A stretch of DNA of 64,000 nucleotides. It comes from Aquibacillus rhizosphaerae. Lineage in GTDB: Bacteria; Bacillota; Bacilli; Bacillales; Amphibacillaceae. The translations under genes were made by a program, and so were the position numbers. Shown in pieces: positions 44,901 through 52,693 of this stretch. The stretch lies in assembly GCF_030282825.1 (NCBI RefSeq), contig NZ_JASTZU010000018.1, positions 186,001 to 250,000 on the forward strand. Reading direction: 5' to 3'. Positions within the stretch are counted from its first letter, which is position 1; each line of letters opens with the position of its first letter. The notes under the pieces are model-generated. The model worked only from the letters and a program-made list of their open reading frames with translations, ran no database searches and had not been told where the DNA came from.

Positions 44901-45113
44901 CTATATACACCTCCTTAAATTACTTTTATATATCATATTCTTATGGTTATTAAACGTGCTATAGATAATAGTCTAGTTAATCCTAATTATGAATTTGTAC
45001 TATTCTTCTATGATTATCGTCAATTCCTTTTGTTATTGCGCAAATAAGATTATTAATTTATGCAATAGTATGGTATTTTCGTGGAATTATCTATTAATGA
45101 ATGAAATGCCCTT

Positions 45114-45140
45114 ACGGTAAATAGAATTCAGCATATAGTA
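45114..45140 (+). promoter_or_regulatory. Sigma-K-type promoter of the DUF2642-like coat pair
   Basis: TTAC (AC at 45114-45115), 16-base spacer, CATATAGTA (45132-45140), matching the sigma-K consensus. The start codon follows 34 bases later. The -35 and spacing are the same as at the CotX-type promoter. Confidence 0.65.
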
Positions 45141-45174
45141 AAAGTGAATACTATTATAGAAAGGATGATTACAA

Positions 45175-45546
45175 TTGGCTCTTACTAATAGACAGACACG
45201 ATTGTTAGAGTTGCTTAACCAAATGACGCAAAATTTAACTACTAATAATGGATTAAACACAGATGTTTCACTTGATCTACCAGGGTTAGATTTAGATGCT
45301 AATCTCAATGTAGGAGAGGGGGAAACTAGCACACCATCACCAGTAATACCAACACCTACAACACCTACAACACTTAGAGAAGTACTACTAAGTTTAGTAA
45401 ACGAACAAGTACAAATTACCACCCCTTTTGGAACAATTACCGGAACACTACTTCTTGTAAGAAATGACTATATCGCAATTATTGAAAATACAGGAGATCA
45501 AACATTGGTGCGTATGGATAAAATTGAATTTGTAAGTGAATTATAA
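45175..45546 (+). CDS. Spore coat-like protein with DUF2642/Sm-like domain
   Basis: A 123-residue protein. The N-terminal part is helical then repetitive (LPGLDLDANLNVGEGETSTP, with a TPTTPTT linker); the C-terminal beta domain reads LREVLLSLVNEQVQITTPFG and TGTLLLVRNDYIAIIE, similar to DUF2642 proteins of Bacillus coats. The start is TTG at 45175 behind AAGGATG. A sigma-K-type promoter lies upstream and a second domain of the same type follows in the next gene. Confidence 0.75.
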   Translation: MALTNRQTRLLELLNQMTQNLTTNNGLNTDVSLDLPGLDLDANLNVGEGETSTPSPVIPTPTTPTTLREVLLSLVNEQVQITTPFGTITGTLLLVRNDYIAIIENTGDQTLVRMDKIEFVSEL

Positions 45547-45559
45547 GGAGGGAATTTAT

Positions 45560-45772
45560 ATGTTTGAACAAACATTTGCTAGTGAATTAGCAACGAATAT
45601 TGGTTCAAGAGTAGAAGTAGCTACAGATAACAATTTAATAGAAGGTATCCTCTCAACTGTTACTACAGAGTTGGTACTAGTTATCGATGTAAGTAGTGGT
45701 TATGGACAAAATACGAAACTTTATGTCTCTTTAGATGCTATCAACTTCGTTCGTTTTCCTTCAGTAGCATAA
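45560..45772 (+). CDS. DUF2642/Sm-like small protein, partner of the preceding gene
   Basis: A 70-residue protein consisting of one Sm-like beta domain: SELATNIGSRVEVATDNNLI, then GILSTVTTELVLVIDVSSGY and LYVSLDAINFVRF. The start is ATG 45560, behind AAGGAGGG; the frame could be extended to 45536 but that lies inside the previous gene. Co-transcribed with the preceding gene and ended by a strong terminator. Confidence 0.75.
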   Translation: MFEQTFASELATNIGSRVEVATDNNLIEGILSTVTTELVLVIDVSSGYGQNTKLYVSLDAINFVRFPSVA

Positions 45773-45798
45773 ATGAAAACAATAAAATATTATATTAC

Positions 45799-45836
45799 AA
45801 AGACGACTCAATCAATGATTGAGTCGTCTTTATTAT
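45799..45836 (+). terminator. Terminator of the coat pair
   Basis: A 16-bp perfect palindromic stem (45799-45814 with 45816-45831), running into TTTATTATAG. Confidence 0.85.
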
Positions 45837-45867
45837 AGCCCTTAGGAAAATAATAAAATTTGTTTAA

Positions 45868-46010
45868 TGTGGATAACATGCTGAATCCACAACGTCCAAC
45901 ACCAGCACCTATAACCTTGAGTTCTTAAAACAATCCTCTATGTGGTAAGTGCACACATGGAGGATTGTTTTAAAGTTGGCGGTGTTGGTCTAGGCCCTGC
46001 GATTCTGTTT
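45868..46010 (+). repeat. Intergenic stem-loop repeat, copy 2
   Basis: Starts TGTGGATAAC like copy 1. A 14-bp stem (45925-45938 with 45960-45973) is extended by a T-G pair and ATGTG/CACAT (45940-45944 with 45954-45958). Outer arms CCAACACC (45897-45904) and GGTGTTGG (45981-45988) also pair. This and the flanking terminators fill the 577-bp gap between 45772 and 46350; no gene is seen there. Confidence 0.65.
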
Positions 46011-46132
46011 AGGTTGAAGTTTTACATAGTAATTTTATTCTGTAATTATAAAAGAAGCAAAACACGTCCTTTTAGGTGATTTTTCAATCCCTTAGTGTTA
46101 ATAATCCTCTACACACTTTTTCCATAATTTTA

Positions 46133-46175
46133 AAAAGCCCGATCTCTAATTTATATGAGATTGGGCCTTTTATTT
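46133..46175. terminator. Terminator ending the Gfo/Idh gene
   Basis: AAAAGCCCGATCTC (46133-46146) pairs with GAGATTGGGC (46157-46166) and TTTT, one G-T pair and one bulged C. Minus side: GGGCTTTTTAAA; plus side: CCTTTTATTTT. Confidence 0.7.
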
Positions 46176-46349
46176 TAAATAATGATTATAAAAAAGAATG
46201 TTACTGTAGATATTCCTAATTAATTGAATACTTTCAAAATTTTATTCATACACATAAAATGGGAGTTTTTGAAACATGACAAGAAAGAGTACATTGTAAG
46301 GCTCTGAAAATGAAAATGCTGATCACATATACAATAATTTTAAAGGTGG

Positions 46350-47261
46350 TTAAGTTATACCTTTCTTGATGGCGTTACTTATTTCATTTGTAGTTTTAAG
46401 TGTTCTAATTCCATCTTCTCCTGAAACTGAGGGGATTTTGTCTAATTTAATGCAATTTATAAAGTCTAATAACTGAATGCTCAAGGGTAGCATATTGTTT
46501 TCTAATTTAATATTTTGAGTGATGGTATCTCGTTTTATTCTAATATTATTATTTAAAATGTCGACTTCAATAAAAGCATCTTCAGTAAGGATTTGAATAG
46601 TTCTAATTTTTCTTTTTGATTTAAAACTAGCCGTTAGTTTAGCGATAACCCCTTCTGAGGACCTAGTAATGACCACGGCATGTTTTGGTGTATTTTCAAG
46701 GGTTTTTCCAAGTGTATAGGATTCTACTATTTTGTCTTTGAGGAGTTCTTCCAAAATATAAAGATCATGAATCATTAAATCTTTTACAACATCAACATTC
46801 CTATTTTTCTCATCATAGGGACTCATTCTATGAAAGTCCATCCCTATAATTTTTTCATTTTCTAGTTCATTTGCCAGAACTGAAATTAATGGATTAAAAA
46901 GTTCAATATGCCCTACTTGAAATTTAACTCCTGTTCTATTAGCTTTATGCAGTAAGTCTTTTGCCTGCTCCACTGAGTCTGTAACAGGTTTTTCCATTAA
47001 CATGTGGACATTGTACTGAACACAAAGTAAACCAATTTCATAATGGAATTCAGTCGGAACAGCAATACTGACAGCGTCAACTGATTTTAGAAGGTTTTCG
47101 ATACTATTAAATTGTTTCACTTTATACTTATCAGCAACTTCATTCCCCTTTTTTTCATCGTTGTCATATATGCCGACAAGCTGGCAATGATTATCTAATG
47201 ATAGATACGTTCGTAGATGGTTTTCTCCCATTTTTCCTATTCCAATTACTCCTACTCTCAT
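46350..47261 (-). CDS. Gfo/Idh/MocA sugar-nucleotide oxidoreductase (WbpB-like)
   Basis: A 303-residue NAD-dependent oxidoreductase. The Rossmann motif is VGVIGIGKMGENHLR, and MEKPVTDS holds the EKP motif (Glu90-Lys91-Pro92). With its neighbours it best fits the C3 oxidation of UDP-GlcNAcA, the WbpB/WlbA step that creates the keto substrate for the aminotransferase at 59719. Sequence alone does not fix the substrate. ATG follows GAGGAG. The region upstream contains a CATAAGATA element (47297-47305) like a sigma-K -10 box. Confidence 0.8.
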   Translation of the reverse strand: MRVGVIGIGKMGENHLRTYLSLDNHCQLVGIYDNDEKKGNEVADKYKVKQFNSIENLLKSVDAVSIAVPTEFHYEIGLLCVQYNVHMLMEKPVTDSVEQAKDLLHKANRTGVKFQVGHIELFNPLISVLANELENEKIIGMDFHRMSPYDEKNRNVDVVKDLMIHDLYILEELLKDKIVESYTLGKTLENTPKHAVVITRSSEGVIAKLTASFKSKRKIRTIQILTEDAFIEVDILNNNIRIKRDTITQNIKLENNMLPLSIQLLDFINCIKLDKIPSVSGEDGIRTLKTTNEISNAIKKGIT

Positions 47262-47397
47262 AAAAATCTCCTCACTCTTTATTACAGTTCTTTTTATATC
47301 TTATGCAAGAGTTTTTAAGTGAGATAGACAATCATAACAAGAAAGTAAATTTGGCGTTTAGCCTGATACTAGACTTAAGATGAAAGGAGAGAAATAC

Positions 47398-48321
47398 TTG
47401 ACTCATATATTGTTTATAGCAGAGGATACTTCAAAACTTCTAAATAAAAACTATCATTATTTAGAACAAGAACTCGCTAAAGAAGTAAACGTAACGATAT
47501 GGAGAAAACCAGGCCACATTAGCTATATTTTAAGACAACTAAACACACGTCCAGACTTTATATTACTGTTAAATGATATTGATAAACAAATGTCACCTAT
47601 GATTAAAGGACTTTCTAATATTAATATTCCTACAGGGATTTTCGTAAATGATGTTCATCGCTTTACAAGTTTAAGAAGGAACTATATTAAAAAAAATAAT
47701 ATTTCTTATGTATTTACAATTATCCGTGATAAATTTATAGAAAAGTATCCAGAATTTACACATAAAATGGAATGGTTTCCACATTTCGTTAATACAGAAT
47801 TATGTAGAGACTATGGTTTGGAAAAAGAGATAAATCTGTTAATGATGGGTGCGGTAAACGAATATTATCCATTGAGGCAAAAAATAGTTAATTATTATTC
47901 GAATAATAAAGACTTTGTTTATCATAGCCATCCCGGTTATCAAAATTTCAGTGAAAAAGATGAACAACACGCGTTTATAGGAGAGAACTACGCAAAGGAA
48001 ATTAATCGTGCTAAAATGCTATTCACGTGCCCATCAACTTTGAAATATCCTGTAATAAAGTATTTTGAAACACTCGCTTGTAAAACGCTTCTATTAGCCC
48101 CCTCTTTTACCGAACTTGAGGATCTTGGGTTTATTCCCGATTATCATTTTGTACCGATTGATGAAAATAATTTCCAGCAAAAAGCAGCTTATTTTTTAGA
48201 GAATGAGAAAGAACGGCAAAAGATTGTTGAACAGGGATACCATTTCATTAGGCAAAGGCATTCAGTTAAGATACGAGTTCAACAGCTAATTAAAAAAATT
48301 GAGATTATTATAAACCAATAA
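47398..48321 (+). CDS. CgeB-like glycosyltransferase
   Basis: A 307-residue GT-B protein with C-terminal glycosyltransferase domain features: EINLLMMGAVNEYYPLRQKI, NRAKMLFTCPSTLKYPVIKY and FETLACKTLLLAPSF, plus VEQGYHFIRQRHSV. CgeB-type enzymes act in spore-surface maturation in B. subtilis. The start is TTG 47398, behind AAAGGAGAG; an in-frame ATG at 47380 precedes that site and is unlikely. Divergent from the Gfo/Idh gene. Confidence 0.82.
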   Translation: MTHILFIAEDTSKLLNKNYHYLEQELAKEVNVTIWRKPGHISYILRQLNTRPDFILLLNDIDKQMSPMIKGLSNINIPTGIFVNDVHRFTSLRRNYIKKNNISYVFTIIRDKFIEKYPEFTHKMEWFPHFVNTELCRDYGLEKEINLLMMGAVNEYYPLRQKIVNYYSNNKDFVYHSHPGYQNFSEKDEQHAFIGENYAKEINRAKMLFTCPSTLKYPVIKYFETLACKTLLLAPSFTELEDLGFIPDYHFVPIDENNFQQKAAYFLENEKERQKIVEQGYHFIRQRHSVKIRVQQLIKKIEIIINQ

Positions 48322-48338
48322 GAAAGGAGTCCTTTATA

Positions 48339-49022
48339 TTGTCTCACATTCCTTTAAGTGCAAAATTAGGTTCAAATACGGTCATTGAAAATGATGTTAG
48401 TATTGGTGAGAATGTTGTAATTGGTCATAATACAGTCATATTGCAAGGTACCAAAATTGGGGATAATGTAACAATTGGATGTAATTGTGTTCTTGGTATC
48501 AAACCAAGCATTAACAAAAGAATGAGAAAGATATCTAATAGTACTAGACAGTTAGTTATTGAGGCTAATACGAGAATAGGACATGTGGTCTCTATCTATT
48601 CAGGTACTCAAATTGGTAAACATGTGTTTATAGGAGATCATGCAAGTATACGAGAAAATGTTACTATTGAGGAGGGTTCCGTTGTTGGAAGGGCAGCCAT
48701 TGTTGAACTGAATAGTAAAATAGGCAAGTTTTGTACCATTCAAACGCTTGCCTATGTAACTGGGGATACCATATTAGAAGATAATGTTTTTATTGGTCCT
48801 TGTGTATCTATGTCAAATGATAAATATATGGGTGCAGAAGAATACTCGTTAAAAGGACCTCATATTAAAAAAGGAGCTAAAATTGGTAATAACGCCTCAC
48901 TTTTGCCGGCGGTTATTATCGGTGTTAACACCATAGTTGGAGCTGGGTCAGTAGTTACAAAAAATATAGGGGACAACGTTGTTGTTGCTGGTGTTCCTGC
49001 AAAAGAGCTTACTTCTTCTTAA
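48339..49022 (+). CDS. Left-handed beta-helix acetyltransferase (WbpD-like)
   Basis: A 227-residue hexapeptide-repeat protein: many [LIV]GxxxxI turns such as VSIGENVVIGHNTVILQG and TKIGDNVTIGCNCVLG, ending VGAGSVVTKNIGDNVVVAGV. This is the fold of WbpD/WlbB, which acetylates the 3-amino group of UDP-GlcNAc3NA. The start is TTG (48339-48341) with AAAGGAG upstream. It directly follows the CgeB-like gene and probably shares its transcript. Confidence 0.85.
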   Translation: MSHIPLSAKLGSNTVIENDVSIGENVVIGHNTVILQGTKIGDNVTIGCNCVLGIKPSINKRMRKISNSTRQLVIEANTRIGHVVSIYSGTQIGKHVFIGDHASIRENVTIEEGSVVGRAAIVELNSKIGKFCTIQTLAYVTGDTILEDNVFIGPCVSMSNDKYMGAEEYSLKGPHIKKGAKIGNNASLLPAVIIGVNTIVGAGSVVTKNIGDNVVVAGVPAKELTSS

Positions 49023-49075
49023 TTTCCCTTTGTTCTCTTTATACATTTATATCATAATTAAAAGGGGTGCCACAA

Positions 49076-50095
49076 TTGGATTTAAATCAAATAGATGATA
49101 TTAGAGTTGTGATGCATGATCAGCATGAAGCTGTTGGAAAGAAAATAGGAAATATCTTTTATGTTCCCATTTCGTTATTAGAAAAAGGGTATTCTATAGA
49201 AAAAGTATGGAAAGAAAAAGATAAAACATTGGAAGTCTACGTAACATTAGCAAAACCAACAAAAATCAATCAATATGATTATACAGGTAATTATTTGCAT
49301 TACGATAAAAATAAAGTGGAAAATTGGAATGTGGAATTCGATAATGATGGAATCCCAAAAACAGTGTATTCCTATGGGAAATATTATAACCCCTCTACCA
49401 TTGCTCAATATGGGCTGCAACATTACAGTCTGTACTGTAGGAATGCGAATGAGTTAAGTAAAAATAAATTCCTAACTATAGCTGATTGGTTTTTAAAAAA
49501 TCAAGATTCAAGAGGTGGATGGGCATATAAATTTGATCTCCCCTTTTATCCTAGTCGACTAAATATATTAAAAGCTCCATGGTATTCAGCGATTGGATTA
49601 GGTATGGCAATGTCGGTTTTATCAAGGGCGTCCTACCTCACAAAAGACAAAAAGTACAGTGAACAGGCACTAAAAGCTAATCATTTATTTAAAACACCTC
49701 CTCCTGTAGGTATTCAAGCAACATTTGAAAATGAGTATTTATTCTATGAAGAATGTCCAACGGAACCAGGTAGTTTTATATTAAATGGCTTTATGTTTTC
49801 TCTAATTGGGTTAAACGATTTATATAAAGAAACAGATAATAGAGATACGAAATACCTATATGATAAAGGAATTAGCTCGCTAAAAAGGATGCTCCCACTA
49901 TATGACCTCGGAAATCGCACTGCGTACGACCTAACCCATTATACTACAGGTGCTGGTCAACCTAATGTAGCAAAATGGGGATACCACATAACTCATATTC
50001 ATTTGTTAGAAGCATTAAATTCGATTGAAAAGGACGATAAAATGAATGAAACAATTATAAGGTGGAAGAAGTATTTAAAGGGAACTACACAATAA
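49076..50095 (+). CDS. D-glucuronyl C5-epimerase-like protein
   Basis: A 339-residue soluble protein resembling the C5-epimerase C-terminal domain (PF06662-type) of animal heparan sulfate glucuronyl C5-epimerase. Matching blocks are YGLQHYSLYCRNA, PSRLNILKAPWYSAIGLGMA, NEYLFYEECPTEPGSFILNG with FMFSLIGL, and YDLTHYTTGAGQPNVAKWGY with HITHIHLLEAL. The Tyr residues of the last block are the kind implicated in proton transfer. No signal or membrane anchor, so it acts in the cytosol. I chose TTG 49076 behind AAAGGGGTG. It lies amid genes for an amino-uronic acid, which suggests that as substrate. Confidence 0.87.
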   Translation: MDLNQIDDIRVVMHDQHEAVGKKIGNIFYVPISLLEKGYSIEKVWKEKDKTLEVYVTLAKPTKINQYDYTGNYLHYDKNKVENWNVEFDNDGIPKTVYSYGKYYNPSTIAQYGLQHYSLYCRNANELSKNKFLTIADWFLKNQDSRGGWAYKFDLPFYPSRLNILKAPWYSAIGLGMAMSVLSRASYLTKDKKYSEQALKANHLFKTPPPVGIQATFENEYLFYEECPTEPGSFILNGFMFSLIGLNDLYKETDNRDTKYLYDKGISSLKRMLPLYDLGNRTAYDLTHYTTGAGQPNVAKWGYHITHIHLLEALNSIEKDDKMNETIIRWKKYLKGTTQ

Positions 50096-50113
50096 AAGTG
50101 TCCTCTAAATAAA

Positions 50114-50150
50114 AAACTAAGAGAGGTGATTAGCCTTTCTTAGTTTGTTT
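50114..50150. terminator. Hairpin between convergent genes
   Basis: AAACTAAGA (50114-50122) pairs with TCTTAGTTT (50138-50146), then GTTTCATTT. Between the C5-epimerase and the 2-epimerase genes. Confidence 0.6.
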
Positions 50151-51216
50151 CATTTATTAATATTTCGTTAATTTTTTTAGAGGTCGTTCCATCTCCGAAA
50201 AGTCGTGGGTATTTTTGAGGAATTTCAATTGTCTTCACACTCTCTATAATTTTTTTTGTGTCAGCTCCTGTTAAATAGTTCCAACCCGAATGAATGGTTT
50301 CTACCCACTCTGTTTCATCTCTTAGAGTAATACAAGGAACTTCCAACATGTACGCTTCTTTCTGTAATCCTCCAGAATCAGTTAAAATAAGTTGTGCTTG
50401 AGAAGCTACCGTTAACATATCAAAATAATTAAGAGGATCAACAATCTTAATATGAGATGAAGATATCAAATGAGAATAATTGAACGTTATAAGTTTACTT
50501 TTAGTTCTAGGGTGTAAAGGAAGAACTACATCCATTTCTAATTTTTGGAGAGCTTTTAGAATTGACTTTAGACGATCTGGATCATCTGTATTTTCAGCAC
50601 GATGAATGGTCGCTAGGTAATATTTCTTTTTGGTGAGAGATAAATCTTCTAGTATGGTTGATGTTTGTAATGCGATATTTTTAAAATAAAGCACTGAATC
50701 ATACATGATATCTCCCGTGACATAGACACCTTTTTCAATTCCTTCCTTTTTTAAATTTTCAGCAGCAGATGGAGAAGGACAAAACAACCAGTTGGATAAA
50801 TTATCTGTAATCAGGCGATTTATTTCCTCTGGCATTTTTTTATTATAACTACGCAAGCCTGCTTCGACATGAGCAATTGGAATATGAAGCTTTGCGGCAG
50901 CTAGGCTTCCAGCAAGCGTAGAATTTGTATCTCCATAGACGAGGACAACATCAGGCTTAACAGACATCATAATAGCTTCTAGTTCTACTAACATTGTTCC
51001 AGTTTGTTTTCCATGTGTATGAGACCCCACTCCTAAATAATAATCAGGTTTTGCTAAGTTCAACTGTTCAAAAAAAATAGAAGACATATTATCATCATAA
51101 TGTTGACCAGTGTGTACGATTACTTCTGACGTTTGAAGATTAGACTTCATTTCTTTGGATAACATACATGACTTTATAAATTGCGGTCTTGCTCCAACAA
51201 CTGTTAATACTTTCAT
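50140..51216 (-). CDS. UDP-sugar 2-epimerase, WbpI-like
   Basis: A 358-residue non-hydrolysing 2-epimerase: EVIVHTGQHYDDNMSSIFFE, VYGDTNSTLAGSLAA, HVEAGLRSYNKKMPEEINR and LTDSGGLQKEAYML. It begins VVGARPQFIKSCML; this GARPQFIK form is typical of the WbpI/WlbD group, whereas WecB/MnaA usually reads GTRPEAIK. The predicted step is UDP-GlcNAc3NAcA to UDP-ManNAc3NAcA. ATG follows AAAGGAG. Transcribed alone, convergent with the C5-epimerase. Confidence 0.88.
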   Translation of the reverse strand: MKVLTVVGARPQFIKSCMLSKEMKSNLQTSEVIVHTGQHYDDNMSSIFFEQLNLAKPDYYLGVGSHTHGKQTGTMLVELEAIMMSVKPDVVLVYGDTNSTLAGSLAAAKLHIPIAHVEAGLRSYNKKMPEEINRLITDNLSNWLFCPSPSAAENLKKEGIEKGVYVTGDIMYDSVLYFKNIALQTSTILEDLSLTKKKYYLATIHRAENTDDPDRLKSILKALQKLEMDVVLPLHPRTKSKLITFNYSHLISSSHIKIVDPLNYFDMLTVASQAQLILTDSGGLQKEAYMLEVPCITLRDETEWVETIHSGWNYLTGADTKKIIESVKTIEIPQKYPRLFGDGTTSKKINEILINETN

Positions 51217-51372
51217 AACATACTCCTTTCAACCGTATTAAAATACCTTTACAACTATTTTATTTTCAATTTATACATCCCATAAGAAGTTTTACTCATG
51301 ATTTACTCATGATTACAAAACAGTTAAATATAATAGTTGTATCGAATTGAATACACGAGAGGAGCAAATAAA

Positions 51373-52608
51373 ATGGCTGTAAAGGTATGTATGTTAGTTG
51401 CGGAGCATCCTTTTTTAGATTCAAGAATTTTTAAAAGAGAAGCTAAGAGTTTAATTAAATTAGGTTTTGATGTAACAATGATTGTTCCAAGAAAAGATGG
51501 TTATCTTTTTGATATAGATGGTACTCCCATCAAAAATAGTTTTTTAGATCAAACATTCATCCATGAGGGAATTACTTTTATAACATATAACTTTGAAGAA
51601 AGCAGGGCTGCGTTAAGTAAGGTGTTATCTCCTGAAGTTATCTGGGAACAAGGTTTTATGAACCCTTTAACTGAATTAGCGATTCAACAAAATGCTGATA
51701 TATATCATGTACATGAATACTTATCCCTGTTTGCTGGAATTGGAGTAAAACGTTCCTTTAAGAAAAAAAACAAGGATATAAAACTAGTCTACGATAGCCA
51801 TGAACTAACACCAGATCCATTTGATACCAGAACCCCAACGGAACTAAGAAATAACTTAAAAGAAAAACTCCTTCTCATGCTTGATGAGGTGGATTATATA
51901 ATAACCATTTCCCACTCCATTAAATCGTGGTTTCTTTCCCAAAATCCTACTTTACCGGTAGAAGTAATTTATAATTCACCCCCATTAGCTAAAGACTATC
52001 AACCTAAAAATTTTGACAAAGATCATTTCATTGCTTGTTATGAAGGTAACATTGATTATAAAAGAGGAAGTAAAGATAAAATTATTCAAATATCTGAAAT
52101 CTGTTCAAAAGATATCGAATTTAAAATCAAGGTCATTGGTGGAACGAGGTTCGGTGATTCGTTTCATCTTCCTGAACATCTAAGTGAAAAAATTGAACTC
52201 ACAGGATGGGTAGATTATTATTCTATTTCACAGCATATGAGAAATGTAGATATCGGTTGGATTGATTATGAAGATTTAGGAAGTTCACTTAACCGTTCTT
52301 ATGCTATGCCAAATAAATTTTTCAGTTACTTGAATAATGGTGTTCCTATTTTGGTTAATCGTTGCCACGAAATGGAATCATTTATCAGAACACATCAGTG
52401 TGGTTTAATTATTGATAAAAAGGAAGCCACTGCAGAAGACTACGCAAATGCTATTATCTATTTGTCTAAAAACAAATCACTATTAAAAGAAATGAGTTTA
52501 AATGGCCGGAGAGTAATGGAACAAACCTATTGTTGGGATAACATGGAAAAAAGACTGATAAAAGTTTATGATTATTTAACAAAAAAAGAAAGAATATTTT
52601 ATACGTAG
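51373..52608 (+). CDS. Glycosyltransferase family 4-like, paralogue A
   Basis: A 411-residue GT-B enzyme without signal or membrane segment. Markers are EHPFLDSRIFKREAKSL, VYDSHELTPDPFD, SHSIKSWFLSQNPTLPVEVI, YNSPPLA, ELTGWVDYYS and YAMPNKFFSYLNNGVPILVN. It is one of three paralogues (with 54659 and 55887). The start is ATG 51373 behind GAGAGGAG. A direct repeat TTACTCATGA occurs twice at about 51292-51312, upstream of it. Confidence 0.88.
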   Translation: MAVKVCMLVAEHPFLDSRIFKREAKSLIKLGFDVTMIVPRKDGYLFDIDGTPIKNSFLDQTFIHEGITFITYNFEESRAALSKVLSPEVIWEQGFMNPLTELAIQQNADIYHVHEYLSLFAGIGVKRSFKKKNKDIKLVYDSHELTPDPFDTRTPTELRNNLKEKLLLMLDEVDYIITISHSIKSWFLSQNPTLPVEVIYNSPPLAKDYQPKNFDKDHFIACYEGNIDYKRGSKDKIIQISEICSKDIEFKIKVIGGTRFGDSFHLPEHLSEKIELTGWVDYYSISQHMRNVDIGWIDYEDLGSSLNRSYAMPNKFFSYLNNGVPILVNRCHEMESFIRTHQCGLIIDKKEATAEDYANAIIYLSKNKSLLKEMSLNGRRVMEQTYCWDNMEKRLIKVYDYLTKKERIFYT

Positions 52609-52640
52609 AATTCCGCTTAGATTTAGGATAGATGATTTAA

Positions 52641-52669
52641 CCTCCATTTTCTCCAATCTTAAATGGAGG
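52641..52669. terminator. Hairpin between convergent genes
   Basis: CCTCCATTT (52641-52649) pairs with AAATGGAGG (52661-52669). No strong T-run on either side, but it separates convergent genes. Confidence 0.5.
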
Positions 52670-52693
52670 TCAATATCTTATAAAAAGAATGAA

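Noticed and set aside
51288-51315. Direct repeat TTACTCATGA x2 as a CRISPR or integration site
   Set aside because: Only two short adjacent copies, no spacer pattern and no associated genes; recorded only as a possible upstream site of the glycosyltransferase.
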